A DNA stretch of 64,000 bases, from positions 62,001-126,000 of the forward strand of contig JAADDZ010000015.1 in assembly GCA_013153635.1 (NCBI GenBank), in the 5' to 3' direction. The position numbers and the translations under genes are program-made. Below are positions 25,077 through 33,714 of this stretch, piece after piece (position 1 is the stretch's first letter; the number at the start of each line of letters is the position of its first letter). This DNA is from Aquificota bacterium (GTDB taxonomy: Bacteria > Aquificota > Aquificia > Aquificales > Hydrogenothermaceae). The notes under the pieces were generated by a model, which worked only from the letters and a program-made list of their open reading frames with translations, had not been told where the DNA came from and made no database searches.

Positions 25077-25631
25077 TTAGGTAATTTCTTCTTTTTCATC
25101 AGGGGACAAGGCTACTACTACTTTTGCTGGTCTTATCACTTTGCCTTTGAATTTGTACCCTTTTTGGATAACCTTTACTATCTCGTTTGGCTTATGGTCT
25201 GTAGAGTAGATAGTCTCTAGAACTTCATGCTCCATAGGATTGAATGTACCGGCTGTTTCTACAGCTTCTATCCCATGCTCCTTCAAGAATCTAACAAGCT
25301 GGTAATGAATCATCTCTATGCCTTGCATCAGAGCATTTACATCTTGGGTGACCTTTGCACTCTCTAGAGCTTTTTCAAAATTGTCCAAAATGTCTAAGAA
25401 CCCTTTTGCCACTTTTAGTACACTTTCTTCCTTCAATTCTTCTTTTTCTCTTTGGGTACGCCTTTTATAGCCTTCAAAATCTTCTTGGAGAGATTGGTAC
25501 AGCAAACTCAATTTTTTTGCGGCTTCTTCTGTTCTTTCTAATTTTTTTTCTAACTCTTGTATCTGCTTTTTTAATTCTTCTACATTTTCTTTTTCTTCTA
25601 TCTCTTCTTTTTTACTTTCTTTATCTTCCAT
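25077..25631 (-). CDS. grpE: Nucleotide exchange factor GrpE
   Basis: A 184-residue DnaK exchange factor. An acidic Lys/Glu coiled coil (about 1-55) leads into the GrpE head with [25 protein letters not shown] and [14 protein letters not shown]. Length is normal. GAGGGAG precedes the ATG. It is divergent from dnaG across 131 bases, in which no CIRCE (HrcA) element is visible. Confidence 0.95.
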   Translation of the reverse strand: MEDKESKKEEIEEKENVEELKKQIQELEKKLERTEEAAKKLSLLYQSLQEDFEGYKRRTQREKEELKEESVLKVAKGFLDILDNFEKALESAKVTQDVNALMQGIEMIHYQLVRFLKEHGIEAVETAGTFNPMEHEVLETIYSTDHKPNEIVKVIQKGYKFKGKVIRPAKVVVALSPDEKEEIT

Positions 25632-25762
25632 TACGCTCCCTCTATGTTTTGTTTTAATCGGTTATATAATTTTTTTCATTTTTACTGTATTTCAAGAAAA
25701 TGTTGCTAGCAAAACTTCTTTGACCAATATTATAAAATAATAGATAACCTTTTGGAGAAAAA

Positions 25763-27340
25763 ATGGCTATATCTCCAGAAACTATAGAAGAAGTTCAAAG
25801 AACAGCAAACATCTATGATGTTGTCAGCGATTATCTAGACCTAAAGAGAGCTGGTGCCTCTTACAGTAGTCTATGTCCGTTCCATGCGGAAAAAACACCC
25901 TCCTTCTATATATCCCCAGAAAAAAATGTATGGAAATGTTTTGGCTGTGGAAAAGGAGGAGACCCAATAAAATTTGTAATGGAATACGAGGGGTTATCCT
26001 TTACCCAAACGATACTAAAGCTAGCTGAAAAATACGGTATAGAGATAAAATACACAGATGGAACAAAAGATAGCCAAAAATTAAAAGGTCTATTTAATGT
26101 CACAGAAAAAATATCAGAATTTTATTTTCAGCAACTAAAAAAATCATTTGAAGCTAAAAACTACCTTATCAATAAAAGGAAACTATCTCCAGAGACTATA
26201 AAACGATTTCACCTAGGTTACTCTCCAGAGTCTATCGAAGAGCTTTTAGCATTTTGTAAAAAAGAAGATATATCTATTGAAGACCTAAAAAAGGTTGGTG
26301 TTCTCTCTGAAAAAAGTGAAAAACCAAAAGATATTTTTGCCGGGAGAGTGATATTTCCTATTAGAGATTTAAGAGGTAGAGTCGTTGCCTTTGGAGGAAG
26401 AGCTATAAAAGAAAACCAAAACCCAAAATATATAAACTCTCCACAAACACAGCTTTACCAGAAAAAAGATGTACTTTACGGCATGTACGAATCCCGAGAC
26501 TACACAAGAGAAAAAAGAACAGCCGTGCTTACAGAAGGATACATAGATGTTCTTTCTATGTACCAAGTAGGTATAAAGAATGTTATGGCTCCTTTGGGTA
26601 CAGCCCTTACAAAGAATCAAGCAAAACAGATAAAAAGATTTGCCAAGAAAGTAGTGCTGATGTTCGATGCTGATAAAGCAGGCAAAAAAGCTGTGATTTC
26701 TGCCGCAAAAGTACTTCTATCCGAAGATATAGATGTTTTATATGCCCCTTTGCCAGAGGGAGAAGATGCTGATGGACTTGCCAAAAAGGGTTATAAAGCC
26801 ATTCATTCAATACTGAATGAAAAAAGAGATATATTTATATTTTTAATAGAACAATTGGAAAAATTAAATACAGAAAGTACAGAGAATCACGAAGATTTAT
26901 TGAAAAAAAGATATAAGCTTATAAATTTATATTTAGAGCTTTTAGCTTATGTAAAAAATACTGCTAAAAGAATAGTATATCATCAAGCATTATCTCAAGT
27001 AACAGGTTTGCCGCTTGAGGCTTTGTCTTTTAGTATTGTAAAGGAAAATAAAAGTGAGGATAAGGTGATAGATAGTAAATTATCATTAAGAGAGAAGATT
27101 GTATTAAAAGCTTTGATCCATCACAAAGACGAGTTGTTAGAGTTTGTAGATGATTTTAGTAAAATCTCAAGCTCTGGTTATTTCCTCCATCTTACAGACC
27201 TTATTTTGAATAATCAACTTTCACAAGAAGAAAAACAGATGATAGAAAATTTTGATGTTCCTCATGACATTAATGTAGCCCTTGAAGCTATTCAAATCAT
27301 GGAAAATCTCCAAAGGAAAAAATCAATTCTTTCTTTTTAA
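25763..27340 (+). CDS. dnaG: DNA primase
   Basis: A 525-residue primase. The zinc ribbon has Cys38-His41 and Cys59-Cys62 (CPFH and CFGC). The catalytic core includes NPKYINSPQT and the TOPRIM Glu (LTEGYIDVLSMYQVG) with the DADKAGKKA aspartates. The C-terminal helicase-binding part is shorter than in E. coli. The gene starts with ATG after TTGGAG and is followed 28 bases later by rpoD, as in the macromolecular synthesis operon. Confidence 0.95.
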   Translation: MAISPETIEEVQRTANIYDVVSDYLDLKRAGASYSSLCPFHAEKTPSFYISPEKNVWKCFGCGKGGDPIKFVMEYEGLSFTQTILKLAEKYGIEIKYTDGTKDSQKLKGLFNVTEKISEFYFQQLKKSFEAKNYLINKRKLSPETIKRFHLGYSPESIEELLAFCKKEDISIEDLKKVGVLSEKSEKPKDIFAGRVIFPIRDLRGRVVAFGGRAIKENQNPKYINSPQTQLYQKKDVLYGMYESRDYTREKRTAVLTEGYIDVLSMYQVGIKNVMAPLGTALTKNQAKQIKRFAKKVVLMFDADKAGKKAVISAAKVLLSEDIDVLYAPLPEGEDADGLAKKGYKAIHSILNEKRDIFIFLIEQLEKLNTESTENHEDLLKKRYKLINLYLELLAYVKNTAKRIVYHQALSQVTGLPLEALSFSIVKENKSEDKVIDSKLSLREKIVLKALIHHKDELLEFVDDFSKISSSGYFLHLTDLILNNQLSQEEKQMIENFDVPHDINVALEAIQIMENLQRKKSILSF

Positions 27341-27368
27341 ATAAAAACTTTTAGGAGGCAGGTACTCA

Positions 27369-29105
27369 ATGAACATGCATGAACGAGATGATGTAAGAAA
27401 ACTCATCATGCTCGCCAAAGAAAAAGGGTATGTTACCTACAAAGAGCTAAACGAAACAATCGATGAGGATATTCTCCTATCTGAAGAGTTAGACGCTCTA
27501 ATAGAATATCTAAACGAACTAAACATAGACGTGGTAGACGAAGGGAAACCTGAAGAAATATCTTCATCAGATAACAACCACGAAGACTACTTGGGTATTG
27601 ACCTTTCTGATGATGTTTGGGCAAAAACAGACGACCCTGTAAAACTGTACTTGAAAGAGATGGGAAAGATACCTCTTTTAACAAGGGAGCAAGAGATACA
27701 GCTAGCAAAAGAGATAGAAAGAGGAAGAAAGATAGTATTTAGAGGGCTACTTAGAACATCTTTCCTCATCGATAGAATCCTAGATGAGTGGGCTAAAATA
27801 GCAGACGGTAAAATGAAAGTAAAAGATTTTATAAATATAAACATAAACGAAGACGAAGATGACGGCTCTTACGATGAGACGATAGACGCAATAACAAAGG
27901 AGTTTATACAAAAAGGTCTAGAACTAGCAAAGATGTATAGAGACCTAAAGGACTTAGAATTAAAAGTTATTGAAGACCCTACCAATATAGAACTAAAAAA
28001 AGAGTTCCTGTATCAGCATGCTAGAGTGAACAGATTTATAAAATCTATGAATATAAAATTTACCAAAATAGACAAATTCGCTGACGAGCTAAAAGAGCTT
28101 TACCAAAGGTACAAGAGAAGGCAGAAAGATTATGAAAAAAGAGTTAGAAAAATATCACAGATATACCCTGATGTAGAAAAGGTTTTAAAAGGTGAATATG
28201 ACGACGAGATACTAAGAAAAATAGAGGAACATGGGTTTTCCTTTGGAAGGTTTGAGATACTAAGAACAGAAACCTTAAAGATAAAAAATGAGATAGAAGA
28301 GATAAGAGAAAAGATAGGAACAATTCCTTCAGAACTTCAGCACATTATAGACATAATCCAAGAAGGAAGACATATAGTAAATACCACAAAACAACTGATA
28401 GTCCAATCTAACCTTAGACTTGTCGTTTCAATAGCCAAAAAATATACAAATAGAGGATTACAATTCCTTGACCTAATTCAAGAAGGAAACATAGGTCTTA
28501 TGAAAGCGGTGGATAAATTTGACTACAAAAAAGGATACAAATTTTCTACATATGCTACATGGTGGATAAGACAGGCTATTACTAGAGCTATAGCAGACCA
28601 AGCAAGGACTATAAGAATCCCTGTCCATATGATAGAAACCATTAACAAAATCATAAGGGTATCAAGGCAGATGTTCCAAGAGCTAGGAAGAGAACCAACC
28701 CCAGAAGAGATAGCAAAGAAAGTAGGAATGTCTCCAGAAAAAGTAAGAAAAATACTTAGAACATCTCAAGAACCTATATCTCTAGAAACACCAATAGGAG
28801 ATGATGATGAGTCCCATCTTGGAGATTTTATAGAGGACAAATCTGTTATGTCTCCAGAAAAATATGTACTAAGACAGGCTCTTAGAGCCCAACTAGAAGA
28901 AGTTCTATCCACTTTATCAGAGAGGGAAGAGCAGGTTCTAAGATACAGATTCGGTTTAGAAGATGACACAGAATACACCCTTGAGCAGGTAGGTAAGAAG
29001 TTTGGCGTTACAAGAGAGAGGATAAGACAGATAGAAGCAAAAGCGTTGAGAAAGTTAAGGCATCCAAACAGAGCAAAATATCTAAGACCTTTCTGTGAAG
29101 ACTAA
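27369..29105 (+). CDS. rpoD: Housekeeping sigma factor RpoD
   Basis: A 578-residue sigma-70. Region 1.1 lies at the N-terminus ([20 protein letters not shown]), region 1.2 includes [26 protein letters not shown], regions 2.1-2.4 contain [20 protein letters not shown] and [21 protein letters not shown], and region 4.2 has [21 protein letters not shown]. The ATG follows AGGAGG by ten bases. A terminator follows. No alternative sigma gene is in the window, although sigma-28- and sigma-54-type promoters are. Confidence 0.97.
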   Translation: MNMHERDDVRKLIMLAKEKGYVTYKELNETIDEDILLSEELDALIEYLNELNIDVVDEGKPEEISSSDNNHEDYLGIDLSDDVWAKTDDPVKLYLKEMGKIPLLTREQEIQLAKEIERGRKIVFRGLLRTSFLIDRILDEWAKIADGKMKVKDFINININEDEDDGSYDETIDAITKEFIQKGLELAKMYRDLKDLELKVIEDPTNIELKKEFLYQHARVNRFIKSMNIKFTKIDKFADELKELYQRYKRRQKDYEKRVRKISQIYPDVEKVLKGEYDDEILRKIEEHGFSFGRFEILRTETLKIKNEIEEIREKIGTIPSELQHIIDIIQEGRHIVNTTKQLIVQSNLRLVVSIAKKYTNRGLQFLDLIQEGNIGLMKAVDKFDYKKGYKFSTYATWWIRQAITRAIADQARTIRIPVHMIETINKIIRVSRQMFQELGREPTPEEIAKKVGMSPEKVRKILRTSQEPISLETPIGDDDESHLGDFIEDKSVMSPEKYVLRQALRAQLEEVLSTLSEREEQVLRYRFGLEDDTEYTLEQVGKKFGVTRERIRQIEAKALRKLRHPNRAKYLRPFCED

Positions 29106-29110
29106 TCTTA

Positions 29111-29138
29111 CTACCGCCCTTGGGGGTGGTAGCTTTTC
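29111..29138 (+). terminator. Terminator after rpoD
   Basis: A nine-base-pair stem (CTACCGCCC paired with GGGTGGTAG, one G-T pair) with a TTGG loop and a short T run. It lies between rpoD and the convergent CDF gene. Confidence 0.75.
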
Positions 29139-29140
29139 TG

Positions 29141-30025
29141 TTAATGTACATTTTCACATCTAAAGTTTTCTGTTTCTGGTTGTATCGTTATATGTTTTAT
29201 ACCTTTTGATTTTAATATCTTTGAAATGTCTAAAATTATCTGTTCTATTTCCTCAAGCTTTGTATCTGGATTTAGAATGATATGTCCAGTGAAATATATA
29301 TCTTTTGACGACAAAGCCCATACATGAATGTCATGAATATCCTTTATTGAAGGAACTTTCTTTATTTCAGTTTTCAATAGTTCTATATCAATATCTGGAG
29401 GTACTCCCTCCATAAGGATATTGTAGCTTTTCTTCAAAATAGGCAAAGTCTCTTTTAGTATATATAAACTAAAAAGCAAAGATAAAACAGGGTCTATCCA
29501 ATAGATTCCTGTATAGTACATAGCTATACCACCTAAGGCTACTGCTAAAGAAATCCCAGCATCACTAATCAGATGAAGATAAGCCGCAGTTATATTTAGG
29601 TCATGGTGGTGGTGATGATGATGGTGAAAACCTAGTATCACAGCTGAAAAACTGTTTATAAAAAAAGCTATAAACCCAAAGATTATGACATATATACTTT
29701 TGACCTCTTCAGGAGTTATAAGCCTTTCTATACTTGTTAGTATAACTAAGAAGATAGCCCCTACCAAAAATCCAGAATTGATAAACCCAGCAAGAGCCTC
29801 TGCCCTTAGGTATCCATAGGTCATTTTTTTAGTAGGTTTTTTATTAGACCATAAAACAGCTACAAAAGCGATAATCAACGAAAGAACATCTTGAAAGTTG
29901 TGTACCGCATCTGTTATCAATGCGATAGAATGACTAACTATCCCAAAAAACAGTTGAAGGATAACTATAACTACATTAAGAACAATAGCTATAAGAAGTC
30001 TTTTTGTATTAGTTAAATTTCTCAT
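29141..30025 (-). CDS. Cation diffusion facilitator family metal exporter
   Basis: A 294-residue CDF antiporter exporting Zn2+ or similar divalent metal. Six transmembrane helices are evident, with metal-site residues in DAVHNFQD (helix II) and HLISDAG (helix V). Between helices IV and V is a run of eight consecutive His (about residues 134-141), a typical CzcD/ZitB-like metal-sensing loop. The C-terminal cytoplasmic domain (VPSIKDIHDIHVWALSS) is complete. It ends at 29141 and directly follows phoD in the same direction. Confidence 0.93.
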   Translation of the reverse strand: MRNLTNTKRLLIAIVLNVVIVILQLFFGIVSHSIALITDAVHNFQDVLSLIIAFVAVLWSNKKPTKKMTYGYLRAEALAGFINSGFLVGAIFLVILTSIERLITPEEVKSIYVIIFGFIAFFINSFSAVILGFHHHHHHHHDLNITAAYLHLISDAGISLAVALGGIAMYYTGIYWIDPVLSLLFSLYILKETLPILKKSYNILMEGVPPDIDIELLKTEIKKVPSIKDIHDIHVWALSSKDIYFTGHIILNPDTKLEEIEQIILDISKILKSKGIKHITIQPETENFRCENVH

Positions 30026-31561
30026 CTAGTATTCTATAAATTTTGTATTATTAAGGTATAGTCTAAAATTTCTTTTTATTTTAATACCTTTATCTGCATT
30101 TTGTATGTCCACAGACTTAAATATTATGTCTGTATAATCTTTTGTCATCTCAACAATAGTGTACCCATTGGTGCTAGAGTTAAAGTATTTTATATGTTCA
30201 TTTTCTAGAGAGACTAGACTTTCTAATAAATCTACATCGATAGGTACGATTTCATCTAGATTTGACGAAGTTGCAGATGTTGTTATAAATTCTGGGACTA
30301 TATTTTCTTCGTCTAATTGGGCAAAACCACCAACAAAACTGTGCAAATCTCCAGTCAAGATAAAAAGATTTTTCAACTGAATCTGTTTTATTTTCTGTAA
30401 AATCAAATCTCTTTCATATTGATAACCGTCCCATGAATCAAAGCTTATGTACCGATTATCTAGTTTGAGCTTCATAAAAGCTACAGGATTTGCCCAGACA
30501 GTCCATCTTTGCTCGTTAGAACTTAACTGATAGAAAAACCAGTTAAGCTGTTCTTCTCCTAACATCGTTCTATCTGGAGACTTTTCTTCTCCACACCCTT
30601 GAGAGAGATACCTTTGGAACTTTCTCTCTCCACAAGGGTGAGAAGACCTATAACTCCTCTCATCTGTAAGTATAATCTTCATCAAATCTCCAAAGCAAAA
30701 CTCTCTATATATCTTGATTTTATCAAAAGATTCTACTTGAACATCTACAGGCATACTGTAAAACCATGCCTTACTGGCGGCTGTTCTTAAATTTTTTAGA
30801 TACTCTTCGTCTTTTATAAAGTGGTCAGGAGCATTGTAACCATAGCAATCGTTGGCATATTCATGGTCGTCCCACACGACTAAAAATGGGAATTTTCTGT
30901 GGAGTTCCTGTAGATACATATCAGATTTGTAGGTATTGTATAGATAATAGTAATCTTCCAGTGCTGATGCTATCTCATTACCAGAGGGTAAGTTCAGTTT
31001 TCTTAGTACTTTATCTGCTTCTTTATCAAAAGAGTATTCGTATATGTAATCACCTAAAAATAGGACAAAATCTAAATCTTCCTGTGCCAAGTATCTGTGA
31101 GCATAGAAGTTCCCTACAGAGTAATCTTGACAGTTCAAAACTCCAAATCTTACCTTTTCTATCTCTTGATTCTTCTCTGGTAATGTTTTAAACATTCCGA
31201 TACTCGAAAGGTGATTTTTATATCGAAACCTGTAGTAATACTTCTGCCATGGGTTTAATTTTGAAGAAGTTATGTATGATTTTACAGTAAAATTCTCCTG
31301 TAGGTTTATGTACTCTGTTTTAGAAATCAAAATGTCACGGAAAGATGAATCTTCAGATATTTCTACTGTTATCTGGTGGTTATCAAAAATTTCAGGGTTT
31401 ACTCTAGTCCACAAAACGATACCGTTTGGTTTAGGGTCTCCAGACCCAATTCCTTGAGGAAAAACAGATGAACCATTATCATTTTTATCTTCACAAGATA
31501 CTAGTATACTTGGAAATAAAGGCAATACTGCACTAAGTTTTATAAAATCTCTCCTTTTCAG
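30026..31561 (-). CDS. phoD: Tat-exported PhoD-type alkaline phosphatase, CTG start
   Basis: A 511-residue metallophosphodiesterase/alkaline phosphatase. The catalytic core has WTRVNPE, GVLNCQDYSVGNFYAH, LGDYIYEYS, WDDHEYANDCYG and LTGDLHSFVG, matching PhoD and its Fe3+/Ca2+ ligands. The first ATG/GTG/TTG in this frame (TTG, 31525) cuts off a perfect Tat signal: reading back to 31561 gives KRRDFIKLSAVLPLF with twin arginine and a lipobox-like LVSC. The only start with a ribosome binding site (AAGGGG, 7 bases) is a CTG. Exported Tat (lipo)protein; initiation at CTG is inference. Confidence 0.85.
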   Translation of the reverse strand: MKRRDFIKLSAVLPLFPSILVSCEDKNDNGSSVFPQGIGSGDPKPNGIVLWTRVNPEIFDNHQITVEISEDSSFRDILISKTEYINLQENFTVKSYITSSKLNPWQKYYYRFRYKNHLSSIGMFKTLPEKNQEIEKVRFGVLNCQDYSVGNFYAHRYLAQEDLDFVLFLGDYIYEYSFDKEADKVLRKLNLPSGNEIASALEDYYYLYNTYKSDMYLQELHRKFPFLVVWDDHEYANDCYGYNAPDHFIKDEEYLKNLRTAASKAWFYSMPVDVQVESFDKIKIYREFCFGDLMKIILTDERSYRSSHPCGERKFQRYLSQGCGEEKSPDRTMLGEEQLNWFFYQLSSNEQRWTVWANPVAFMKLKLDNRYISFDSWDGYQYERDLILQKIKQIQLKNLFILTGDLHSFVGGFAQLDEENIVPEFITTSATSSNLDEIVPIDVDLLESLVSLENEHIKYFNSSTNGYTIVEMTKDYTDIIFKSVDIQNADKGIKIKRNFRLYLNNTKFIEY

Positions 31562-31632
31562 TGTTATACCCCTTTTGTACGTTATAATTACAAGAACAAT
31601 TTATATTAATAGAAAATCTCAAGGAGATAAAG

Positions 31633-31995
31633 ATGAAAGAAACTTTTTTTCTAACCCCGGAAAAATTATACGAGGAGGTTAAAACTTATGTAGAAAAGGG
31701 AGTATTCTCTCTAGAGAATTTTGATAAAGCGGAATCTCCAAAAGATATATACATCTTCCAGCCAGCTTTTATAGAAGTTTTTGAAAAACTGTTATTTGAG
31801 CTATCAAAAGAAAATCTTAAAGAACTTACCCCAAAACTTGAAAAATTTGTAGAAGAATCCCCTTACACTGTAGAAAACAAAGAAGAGCTTATATGGGCTT
31901 TACAGCTTTGGAAAGAGAGTCCTAATGCTTCTTTTACAAAGACTTTAAACACTGCCAAAGCAAGAAGCAATAAGATTCATTCTGTTATCAGATAG
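31633..31995 (+). CDS. Conserved-looking hypothetical protein
   Basis: A 120-residue acidic, helical protein (LTPEKLYEEVKTYVEKG start) with no motif I recognise and no signal peptide or membrane segment. AAGGAG lies 7 bases before the ATG. It is divergent from phoD and its end overlaps carA by eight bases on the other strand. It carries no cysteine and no nucleotide-binding pattern. Confidence 0.65.
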   Translation: MKETFFLTPEKLYEEVKTYVEKGVFSLENFDKAESPKDIYIFQPAFIEVFEKLLFELSKENLKELTPKLEKFVEESPYTVENKEELIWALQLWKESPNASFTKTLNTAKARSNKIHSVIR

Positions 31996-33130
31996 TTTTA
32001 ATAAACTCTCTATCCTGTATCAATCTTTTAAACAAATCAAAAACATAAAAAGAATCGTGAGGTCCCGGCGCTCCTTCTGGGTGGTACTGAACAGAAAATA
32101 CTGGATAACTTTTGAGTTTTATACCTTCTATAGTATTGTCATTTAGGTTTATGTGGGTAATTTCTACATCTGAAGGAATAGAGTCTGGACTGGTAGCATA
32201 GTTATGATTCTGTGCGGTAATCTCAACCTTTCCAGTTTTTAAATATTTTACCGGGTGGTTTCCTCCGTGATGTCCAAACTCGAGTTTGTAAGTCCTTCCA
32301 CCGATAGCCCAAGATAAAAGCTGATGTCCTAAACATATACCGAAAATAGGTATATCAGTATGTATCAGTTTTTTTATCTGTGATATTTGATAAGAAAGAG
32401 TAGATGGGTCTCCAGGTCCATTTGATAAAAATATACCATCTGGTTTGAAGTCTATTATCTCTTTTGCTGATACATTATAAGGAAAACATGTTAAGTCAAA
32501 CTCTCTTTCAGCTAAAAGTCTTAAAATATCTCTCTTTATGCCGTAATCTATGACTGCTACTTTATGCTTTTTTTCCTCTATCTTCCGAAAACCTTTTCCT
32601 AACTGCCAATATCCTTCTTCCCATTTGTAGATATTTTTGTGAGCTACTTTCTCCACTAGATTTATCTGGGAAATATCTGGTACTTTTCTCGCTTTCTCTA
32701 CAGCTTGGTAAGGAGAAATATCCCCTATACCTATGTATCCTTTCATTACACCATGCTCTCGTAGTACTTTGACTACTGCTCTTGTATCTATGCCAAAGAT
32801 ACCAATTATACCGTTCTGTATTAGATACTCCTGTAGGCTTTTTACTGCCCTCCAGTTTGAGTATACAGAAGGGATATGTTTTACAACAAAACCGTTAACT
32901 TGGACTTTGTCTGACTGTATATCTTCTAGATTTATACCATAGTTTCCTACTTCTGAAGGAGTCATTACTACTATCTGTCCCTTGTATGAAGGGTCAGTTA
33001 AGATTTCTTCATAGCCAGTCATTGATGTATTGAATATAACTTCTCCACCTGTTTCATTTAATCTAGGATTTGAGAAGGCATATCCATAAAAAAAATGTCC
33101 GTCTTCAAGAGCGAGTATGGCTCTTTCCAT
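31988..33130 (-). CDS. carA: Carbamoyl-phosphate synthase small chain
   Basis: A 380-residue glutaminase subunit feeding pyrimidine and arginine synthesis. The N-terminal domain begins MERAILALEDGHFFYGYAFS; the class I glutaminase nucleophile Cys is in FGICLGHQLLSWAIGG and the His/Glu pair in QYHPEGAPGPHDS. The ATG has AGGT upstream. carB is not in the window. It follows the lipoprotein gene on the same strand by two bases. Confidence 0.96.
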   Translation of the reverse strand: MERAILALEDGHFFYGYAFSNPRLNETGGEVIFNTSMTGYEEILTDPSYKGQIVVMTPSEVGNYGINLEDIQSDKVQVNGFVVKHIPSVYSNWRAVKSLQEYLIQNGIIGIFGIDTRAVVKVLREHGVMKGYIGIGDISPYQAVEKARKVPDISQINLVEKVAHKNIYKWEEGYWQLGKGFRKIEEKKHKVAVIDYGIKRDILRLLAEREFDLTCFPYNVSAKEIIDFKPDGIFLSNGPGDPSTLSYQISQIKKLIHTDIPIFGICLGHQLLSWAIGGRTYKLEFGHHGGNHPVKYLKTGKVEITAQNHNYATSPDSIPSDVEITHINLNDNTIEGIKLKSYPVFSVQYHPEGAPGPHDSFYVFDLFKRLIQDREFIKTI

Positions 33131-33132
33131 GT

Positions 33133-33714
33133 TTACCTCTCATATATGATTTTTTCTATCTTAAATTGGGCAACTAACTCTCCCATGTCGTATATGTAGA
33201 TATTATTGCCGTCATATCTTATAAGAAGATTCTTTAGAAGAACATTTTTCAGTTTTCCATCTTTATAAATAAGGCTAAATCCGGGTTTTTCTATAATTAA
33301 ACTGTCTTCAGAATTACATCTATAGCTGTCATTTTTAGAAATCATAAAGTTTTGAGTAAGTATCTTTTCTACAGAGATTCCTAGTTTTCTAAAAGGATTA
33401 GACACTTTTTTGCAGTTTTTATCTTCTTTGATACAGAACTCTTCTCCGTTTTTCTCGACAGTGGCTACCTTTTTACCTATTGGTAGGTAAAATTTCATAG
33501 TACCTCCACCATACTCATTAAAATCCCCTTTCATCAATAGATGTTTTCCATCTATATAGACATAGGAATAAACTTTAAACGCTTTTTTAGTTTTTTGTTT
33601 TTGGAGTATCTGTGCAAAATACTCATCACAGCTCTTATAAGAAGGCTTTTTTTCTTTTTTTACTGCACAAGAGGTAATCATGATAGGAATTAACAATAGA
33701 GCTAACTTCTTCAT
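33133..33714 (-). CDS. Lipoprotein, possibly LolB-like or DUF4292
   Basis: A 193-residue protein with a lipoprotein signal peptide (Cys16 after MITS). The mature part is beta-rich (VYSYVYIDGKHLLMKGDFNEYGGGTMKFYLPIG) in the pattern of LolB/LppX-like half-barrels, but I cannot identify the family with confidence. It overlaps the TPR gene by four bases (ATGA) and precedes carA, so the TPR-lipoprotein pair likely acts together in the envelope. Confidence 0.6.
   Translation of the reverse strand: MKKLALLLIPIMITSCAVKKEKKPSYKSCDEYFAQILQKQKTKKAFKVYSYVYIDGKHLLMKGDFNEYGGGTMKFYLPIGKKVATVEKNGEEFCIKEDKNCKKVSNPFRKLGISVEKILTQNFMISKNDSYRCNSEDSLIIEKPGFSLIYKDGKLKNVLLKNLLIRYDGNNIYIYDMGELVAQFKIEKIIYER

Noticed and set aside
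25632-25762. CIRCE/HrcA operator between grpE and dnaG
   Set aside because: No TTAGCACTC-N9-GAGTGCTAA-like repeat; only a 10-base palindrome TTGCTAGCAA, too short to call.
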